The notes under the pieces were generated by a model that worked only from the letters and a program-made list of their open reading frames with translations, did no database searches and had not been told where the DNA came from. This document shows positions 29,001 through 38,000 of a stretch of 60,000 bases of DNA, one piece after another. The translations under genes were made by a program, and so were the position numbers. The DNA is taken from positions 25,814,272 to 25,874,271 of the forward strand of contig NC_049980.1 of NCBI RefSeq assembly GCF_000003815.2, written 5' to 3'. This stretch comes from Branchiostoma floridae. Lineage: Eukaryota; Chordata; Leptocardii; Amphioxiformes; Branchiostomatidae. Every line of letters starts with the position of its first letter. Within the stretch, counting starts at the first letter, position 1.

Positions 29001-32000
29001 GCACCCTAGGAGGGGGTCATTAAGCCCAGCCAGCAAGAGCTTGTGTAAACAGTTGTAGGCTAAAATTCTTGCAAATCCTCCTTTTCTTTGAAAATGTTTG
29101 CCCAAAAAGGCAAGTAGTTTTTTAAAAGACTCTTTCTGGTTAGAAAGAACAGAGGGTCTAACTCTAAGTATTCCAATTCTTCAATCAATCAGTTTAGTTG
29201 ATAATATGATAAAAAATGTGTTCAAAATTGGTCATATTTTCATATCCTCTCTCTTGCGCAGATCAACTGGTCTTTCCTATGTCTCAATGCAGAAGCCGGT
29301 TTGAAGATCTGAACACTTACTGACTGTTTGGAAGTCTTCAGAAGTCTTCCCACTGTCGTTCAGAGACACCTGATCATCATCAAATACTGGTATGTAAAAG
29401 ATGTTTCATAATATATTTTCTAAGCCTCAGTAGATGATAGAAATATATACTTTTAAGAGAAGGTAGCCATCCAGAGTTGTGCTTCTTTTTTTAGCTAGGG
29501 TTCACAGGTGCAGACACAAAATTTTGTGCTTGTTCTAATAATTCCTTCTTATCTCTGACAGACACGAGGTGTGTGTTTAGCCGAGCTTGTACTAATATTG
29601 GTAAGAATTATTTCTCTCTGACTGACACAGGTGTGAGTTTAGTCTAGCTTGCATTAATAATTACTCCTTCTCTCTGACAGACAACAGGTGTATGTTAAGT
29701 CTAGCTTGTATTAGTAATTACTCCTTCTCTCTGACAGACACAGGTGTGTTTAGTCTAGCTTGCATTAATAATTACTCCTTCTCTCTGACAGACACAGGTG
29801 TGTTTAGTCTAGCTTGCATTAATAATTACTCCTTCTCTCTGACAGACACAGGTGTGTTTAGTCTAGCTTGTATTAATAATTACTCCCTCTCTCTGACAGA
29901 CAGGTGTGTGTTTAGTCTAGCTTGTATTAATAATTACTCCCTCTCTCTGACAGACACAGGTGTGTTTTTAGTCTAGCTTGTATTAATAATTACTCCCTCT
30001 CTCTGACAGACACAGGTGTGTGTTTAGTCTAACTTGTATTAATAATTACTCCTTCTCTCTGACAGACATAAGTGTGTGTTTAGTCTAGCTTGTATTAATA
30101 ATTACTCCCTCTCTCTGACAGACACAGGTGTGTGTTTAGTCTAGCTTGTATTAATAATTACTCCCTCTCTCTGACAGACACAGGTGTGTGTTTAGTCTAG
30201 CTTGCATTAATAACTACTCCTTCTCTCTGACAGGTACAGGTGTGTTTAGTCTAGCTTGCATTAATAAGTACTCCTTCTCTCTGACAGACACAGGTGTGTT
30301 TAGTCTAGCTTGCATTAATAATTACTCCTTCTATCTGACAGACACAGGTGTGTTTAGTCTAGCTTGTATTAATAATTACTTCTTCTCTTTGACAGACATA
30401 AGTGTGTGTTTAGTCTAGCTTGTATTAATAATTACTTCTTCTCTTTGACAGACACAGGTGTGTTTAGTCTAGCTTGCATTAATAATTACTCCTTCTATCT
30501 GACAGGTACAGGTGTGTNNNNNNNNNNNNNNNNNNNNNNNNNNNNNNNNNNNNNNNNNNNNNNNNNNNNNNNNNNNNNNNNNNNNNNNNNNNNNNNNNNN
30601 NNNNNNNNNNNNNNNNNTAGTCTAACTTGTATTAATAATTACTCCTTCTATCTGACAGACACAGGTGTGTTTAGTCTAGTTTGTATTAATAATTACTCCT
30701 TCTCTCTGACAGACACAGGTGTGTGTTTAGTCTAGCTTGTATTAATAATTACTCCTCTCTGACAGGCATAAGTGTGTTTATTCTAGCTTGTATTAATAAT
30801 TACTCCTTCTATCTGACAGACACAGGTGTGTTTAGTCTAGTTTGTATTAATAATTACTCCCTCTCTCTGGCAGACACAGGTGTGTTTAGTCTAGCTTGTA
30901 TTAGTAATTACTCCTTCTCTCTGACAGACACAGGTGTGTTTAGTCTAGCTTGCATTAATAATTACTCCTTCTCTCTGACAGACACAGGTGTGTTTAGTCT
31001 AGCTTGCATTAATAATTACTCCTTCTCTCTGACAGACACAGGTGTGTTTAGTCTAGCTTGTATTAATAATTACTCCCTCTCTCTGACAGACAGGTGTGTG
31101 TTTAGTCTAGCTTGTATTAATAATTACTCCCTCTCTCTGACAGACACAGGTGTGTGTTTAGTCTAACTTGTATTAATAATTACTCCCTCTCTCTGACAGA
31201 CACAGGTGTGTTTAGTCTAGCTTGCATTAATAATTACTCCTTCTCTCTGACAGGTACAGGTGTGTTTAGTCTAACTTGTATTAATAATTACTCCTTCTCT
31301 CTGACAGACACAGGTGTGTTTAGTCTAGCTTGTATTAATAATTACTCCCTCTCTCTGACAGACACAGGTGTGTGTTTAGTCTAACTTGTATTAATAATTA
31401 CTCCTTCTCTCTGACAGACATAAGTGTGTGTTTAGTCTAGCTTGTATTAATAATTACTCCCTCTCTCTGACAGACACAGGTGTGTGTTTAGTCTAGCTTG
31501 TATTAATAATTACTCCCTCTCTCTGACAGACACAGGTGTGTGTTTAGTCTAGCTTGCATTAATAACTACTCCTTCTCTCTGACAGGTACAGGTGTGTTTA
31601 GTCTAGCTTGCATTAATAAGTACTCCTTCTCTCTGACAGACACAGGTGTGTTTAGTCTAGCTTGCATTAATAATTACTCCTTCTATCTGACAGACACAGG
31701 TGTGTTTAGTCTAGCTTGTATTAATAATTACTTCTTCTCTTTGACAGACATAAGTGTGTGTTTAGTCTAGCTTGTATTAATAATTACTTCTTCTCTTTGA
31801 CAGACACAGGTGTGTTTAGTCTAGCTTGCATTAATAATTACTCCTTCTATCTGACAGACACAGGTGTGTTTAGTCAAGCTTGTATTAATAATTACTCCTT
31901 CTCTCTGACAGACATAAGTGTGTGTTTAGTCTAGCTTGTATTAATAATTACACCTTTTATCTGACAGACATAAGTGTGAGTTTAGTCTAGCTTGCACTAA

Positions 32001-35000
32001 TAATTACTCAATCTCTCTGACAGGCACAGGTTTGTGTTTAGCAAGCATGTACTAATAATAACTTCTCTCTGTTAGACACTGGTCTGCATTTAGCCTAGCT
32101 TGTACTAAAAACAATAAAGTTCACTGAAAACAAATGTGCAAAAGGAACCTTTTTGTAACATAAACATCATTACATCTTACTTTAAGATAGCAAATGTACC
32201 TTTATAAAGTAAATGCACAGAAGAGAGTGAATGCAATTTTGTGAATTGAACCACCTCTATTAAGTAAATGCACCTTGAGAGTAAATGTACCTCTGTCCAG
32301 CACATGCACTTCTGTCCAGCACATGCACTTCTGTCCAGCACATGCACCTCTGTCCAGCACATGCACCTCTCTCCAGCACATGCACTTTTCCAGCACATGC
32401 ACTTCTCTCCAGCACATGCACCTGTCCAGCACATGCACCTGTCCAGCCCATGCACCTGTCCAGCACATGCACCTCTCTCCAGCACATGCACCTGTCCAGC
32501 ACATGCACCTCTGTCCAGCACATGCATCTCTCTCCAGCACATGCACTTTTCCAGCACATGCACCTCTCTCCAGCACATGCACCTGTCCAGCACATGCACC
32601 TGTCCAGCCCATGCACCTGTCCAGCACATGCACCTCTCTCCAGCACATGCACCTGTCCAGCACATGCACCTCTGTCCAGCCCATGCACCTCTCTCCAGCA
32701 CATGCACCTGTCCAGCACATGCACCTCTCTCCAGCACACGCACTTCTATCCAGCACATGCACTTTTCCAGCACATGCACCTCTCTCCAGCACATGCACCT
32801 GTCCAGCCCATGCACCTGTCCAGCACATGCACCTCTGTCCAGCACATGCACCTCTCTCCAGCACATGCACCTGTCCAGCACATGCACCTGTCCAGCCCAT
32901 GCACCTGTCCAGCACATGCAGCTCTGTCCAGCACATGCACCTCTCTCCAGCCCATGCACCTCTGTCCAGCAAATGCACCTGTGTCCAGCCCATGCACCTC
33001 TCTCAAGCACATGCACCTGTCCAGCACATGCACCTCTCTCCAGCACATGCACTTCTATCCAGCACATGCACCTCTCTCCAGCACATGCACTTCTATCCAG
33101 CACATGCACTTTTCCAGCACATGCACCTTTGTCCAGCACNNNNNNNNNNNNNNNNNNNNNNNNNNNNNNNNNNNNNNNNNNNNNNNNNNNNNNNNNNNNN
33201 NNNNNNNNNNNNNNNNNNNNNNNNNNNNNNNNNNNNNNNNNNNNNNNNNNNNNNNNNNNNNNNNNNNNNNNNNNNNNNNNNNNNNNNNNNNNNNNNNNNN
33301 NNNNNNNNNNNNNNNNNNNNNNNNNNNNNNNNNNNNNNNNNNNNNNNNNNNNNNNNNNNNNNNNNNNNNNNNNNNNNNNNNNNCTGCTGTCGCTCCCAGG
33401 GGGGGCAGACAGGAGAGGTACCTAGAGCCACGGGGCCAACAGGAAGGGTGGTCCAGGCCTCGGGATGGACAAGAGGGATAGCCAGATCCTTGAGACTAAC
33501 AGGAGGGGCCAACGGAGCAGCGGGTCCGACAGTAGCCTGGAGGGGCAAATAGAGTGACGGGTCTGATAAGAGGGCCTATCGGAGCCGTGGGCCAACAGGT
33601 AAAAGTTTTAATTTCATCTTTAGTAGATTTCTAGGCAGCTATTTTCTAAAGATACAAGCTATCTTTGCATTGAAGGTACATATGTAACTTCACCCTTGCA
33701 TCTTAAGAGGGTAAATGTTACTTTATTAAGTAAATTTACTTGAAGAGAGTAAATGTGCTTTTGTGAAGTAAATCACTTCTTTAAAGTAAATGCACCTTGA
33801 GAGAGTAAATGCACCTCTGTCAAGCACATGCACCTGTCAGTGTCAAGCACATGCACCTGCCAAGCACATGCACCTGCCAAGCACATGCACCTGCCAAGCA
33901 CATGCACCTGCCAAGCACATGCACTTGCCAAGCACATGTATCTGCCAAGCACATGCACCTGCCAAGCACATGCACCTGCCAAGCACATGCACCTACCAAG
34001 CACATGCACGTTTGTCCAGCATACGCACCTTTGTCCATCACATGCACCTCTGTCGAGCACTTGCACCTTTGTTAAGCACATGCACCTTCGTTAAGTAAGC
34101 TTCGTTAGATAGTAAATGCACCTATGTAGATTGAATGTACTCTGTTAAGATACCCTTTAATAGAGAGTAAAAACAATTATAATAGTCCCCTTTTTTCTCT
34201 GCTGTCCAATGGCCCCATGGCACCCTCTGCTGTCGCTCCCAGGGGGGGCAGACAGGAGAGGTACCTAGAGCCACGGGGTCAACAGGAAGGGTGGTCCAGG
34301 CCTCGGGATGGACAAGAGGGATAGCCAGATCCTTGAGACCAACAGGAGGGGCCAACGGAGCAGCGGGTCCGACAGTAGCCTGGAGGGGCAAATAGAGTGA
34401 CGGGTCTGATAAGAGGGCCTACCGGAGCCGTGGGCCATCAGGTAAAAGTTTTAATTTCATCTTTAGTAGATTTCTAGGCAGCTATTTTCTAAAGATACAA
34501 GCTATCTTTGCATTGAAGGTACAAATGTAACTTCACCCTTGCATCTTAAGAGGGTAAATGTACCTTTATTAAGTAAATTTACTTGAAGAGAGTAAATGTG
34601 CTTTTGTGAAGTAAATCACCTCTTTAAAGTAAATGCACCTTGAGAGAGTAAATGCACCTCTGTCAAGCACATGCACCTGCCAAGTACATGCACCTGCCAA
34701 GCACATGCACCTGCCAAGCACATGCACCTGCCAAGCACATGCACCTCTGTCGAGCACATGCACCATTGTTAAGCACATGCACCTCTGTCGAGCACATGCA
34801 CCATTGTTAAGCACATGCACCTTCGTTAAGTAAGCTTCGTAAGATAGTAAATGCACCTGTGTAAATTGAGTGGCCCTAAAAAGATAAAGAGAGCAAATGC
34901 ACCTATGTAGATTGAATGTACTCTGTTAAGATACCCTTTAATCAGAGAGTAAAAACAATTATAATAGTCCCCTTTTTTCTCTGCTGTCCAATGGCCTTAT

Positions 35001-38000
35001 GGCACCCTCTGCTGTCACTCCCAGCGGGGGCAGACAGGAGAGGTACCTAGAGCCACGGGGCCAACAGGAAGGGTGGTCCAGGCCTCGGGATGGACAAGAG
35101 GGATAGCCAGATCCTTGAGACCAACAGGAGGGGTTAACGAGCAGCGGGTTTGACAGGAGGGCCTACCGGAGCCAAATGGATCCATGGGGTGACAGCTTGG
35201 GCCAGGACCAACAGTATAGGTGGAAACTGTATTATGTGGTGGGTGTATTTTGGTTTATCCTTTGTGAAATACCTGGATGGCCATTCCATTGTGGCAAAAG
35301 GTTTTTGAAAGATTTCTGACATTTACATGTACATGTCCTTTTTTTGTGACAATGTACCTGAGTGACACAGTACAGAGAGGAACACAGTTAGTCTACTCCC
35401 TGCCTTGTTTATGTTTGTCTGCATGTGCGGTGTCTCCATGTATAAGTCTATCAGACTTTTGTCTGATTTATTGTGACTTTGTACTCCAGGACTAATGTAG
35501 TCTTAGCCACTTCCAGACTCCGTGAATTGCTGGTCAAATATTAAAAATTCAACAAATGATAGAACCAATAGTATGCTAGGGGAGTCGGCCAGCCAGAGAA
35601 GTCAGTCTGCAATCCGCAAAGCCTTGTTAGAGGCTTATATATTCTACCCATGTACCCATGTAAGATCATCTAAGTACGTGACCTGAGACAATTTTCCTTA
35701 GGTATTAGCAAATTTCATCAAAGAAAGCGTGCATATTCTTGATTAGGGATGATGACTTTCGTCAAGAATACTTTACTTTACTTTCAAAGTACATGTACTG
35801 TTATCTTTCTTTTCAGTAGTTTTTCTACCAATTGTCATGGACTTTGTTGCCATACTACATGTAAGTGACTGAATAAGTTACGTTGCATGTTAACAGTAGA
35901 ATAAGGTCACATTACATGATGCTCTGAAGACCTTTTTGTGGCATTAATACACTATCATCCTATTGCTAATAATCTCATATTCTCTTTCTTGTTTTCAGTT
36001 ACAGATAAATGCCAGTGCAGCTAGCAGACAAGATATGTACAAGACATAGTGTTAAACCATGAGGACCTGATGCTTGTGATATAGCATTAAGTGATGCATA
36101 TAACACTACATGTATATGAATGGTATTCATAGTGAGCACATGTGCGTTTCGTGTATGTTGAAGTCTTGAGGTAGTGACTCACTGTTGATGAGGTACATAT
36201 CTACCAAAGAAATCCTGTCCTACAGGTATGGTATGTACTGGTGAGCAGGTCATAGTAGGCATGCATACAATGTACAGAAGAAATGTATCACCAAAGTTGC
36301 TTTATATGTTACTGACAAAAACTACTTGCTAGATATCAGCAGATGTAAAAAGAGAGGGGGATTGAGAGTGATAAAGGGATATGTTGGTCCTTGTTTAATG
36401 TTATTGGGGAAAAGTAAGAGGGTGCTACCTGAAACATCTGACTGTTTCCAAAATCTGTACTTGTATTTGTAACAATTGTATATGTAATTTACCAATGACA
36501 TATCAAGACTGTTTTCAGTTCTGTATTGCTAGATTATCGAGATTCTGTCAGCTTATCAGAACACTATCATTGTTATAGTTTCTTTTCAAAATTTCACTGA
36601 AGTTTCATATGCAAACTGTGTCTTTATGAATGGTAGCAAATGCTTTTTTGTGGTAATGTCAGATAGCAAGATATGTACACGTTCAAATAGAAGTGTAAAA
36701 CCTAGAAACATTTTGTAAAAGAAGATTTTGTGATTGATACAGGTATAACGTTAGCACAGAAAACAATGCTTTTAGCTTGAGTTACGTACATGTAGTATGT
36801 ATGTATGCCATGTACAGATGAGGTGTACCACTTTCATATTGTGCGACTGTCCAAAACTGTTGCATTTTTAGTGGATTTTTATCTCTGAGACATGAAGGAA
36901 GAAAGAGAAGTGTTAGTGTAGCAATGCAGTTTGTTTTTGCATTATGTATGTAATTTCCTTTGTTTCAAGTAAATAATCAATTCTATTTTGCACAAATAAA
37001 CAATGATTGTATTATTTGTTCATTGTATTGCGGCTGTATTCTATTGAGAAGGTAAAAGACAAATCACCAATTCATCTGTGATAAAATGTATATAACATAC
37101 ACAAGCCTCATTGTCTTACTGATATTAGCACAGATGTGCCATGAAGATTTTGAGTCTATTCTTTGACAACATGCAGGTGCATGCTAATGTTGTTTCTGAT
37201 TATGCCCCACAAATAATTTCAACTAGAGTTCTATGACCCCATATCTCCATGGAATATTTAAAGTTTTTGTAGATTTTAGGCAAATGTAGGTAGGATGTCC
37301 GGAGGTACTGTGATATGAGTCCCTCCCTCAAGCAAACCGTTTAGGACTCAGATCACACCATATGGTAACCGGCAGATCAGACATGGAGTACCATACTTGC
37401 AGTGTGGTCACCAGTTCCTCCTTAAGCACACTGTTGTGTCGCCATGTGTATCTGGCTGCCAGTGCCACTGGACAGGCATTCAGGACATGGTGAAGTGTCT
37501 GGTGGCCTTGACACAATAGGCAATTTGAGAGCGACAGTTGTACCGCGTTGGTAACCAGTTCGCCTTCCCGTTCAGTGCGAACTCTAATACACCCCTCTGG
37601 GCATCTGATGTCAGTTTTGTCTACTTCCACTAGTTTCGTCCGTCTTCCTTGTACTTTGAAAGTACTGCTGTGTTCCTGAATGTTACTGCAATTGTCCTTT
37701 GATATTTTGCAAGCGGGCTTCGATTAATGCACAATTTCTTCTTTGTTTGATCCAAAACACCAAAAAACATTTCTGCATTTACAGTATATGACCTTGATAC
37801 TGAAGTAGGAGTTCCGATTTTAGTATCGTTTTACCTGGACATGCTCTGGTCTCTGGTTTTTGATTGACAGATATCTTGTAATGCAAGGAAGAAGTAATGT
37901 TTGTTTGGGCCCCATAGCAGCTTGCTCTGGACCTGCAGGGGCGTTTTTGTTAAAATCTTCCAAGGAGCGACGGATTTCCATGATATTCAGTATGCAAATA

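Noticed and set aside
29692-31770. Repeated [16 protein letters not shown]-like protein frames
   Set aside because: They come from the 54-bp satellite, break whenever a unit is 56 bp long, and have no start or domain logic.
29550-32110. CRISPR-like regular array
   Set aside because: There are no unique spacers between repeats; units are contiguous and the surrounding genome is a spliced animal genome.
32177-33552. Very long overlapping frames on both strands (up to 425 codons, Cys/Trp-rich or His/Ser-rich)
   Set aside because: They are translations of a 17/19-bp minisatellite and run through an N gap; all frames stay open because the repeat lacks stops.
33810-34098. Small Cys/Trp-rich peptides on both strands
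   Set aside because: Produced by the CAAGCACATGCACCTGC minisatellite in three frames; not genes.
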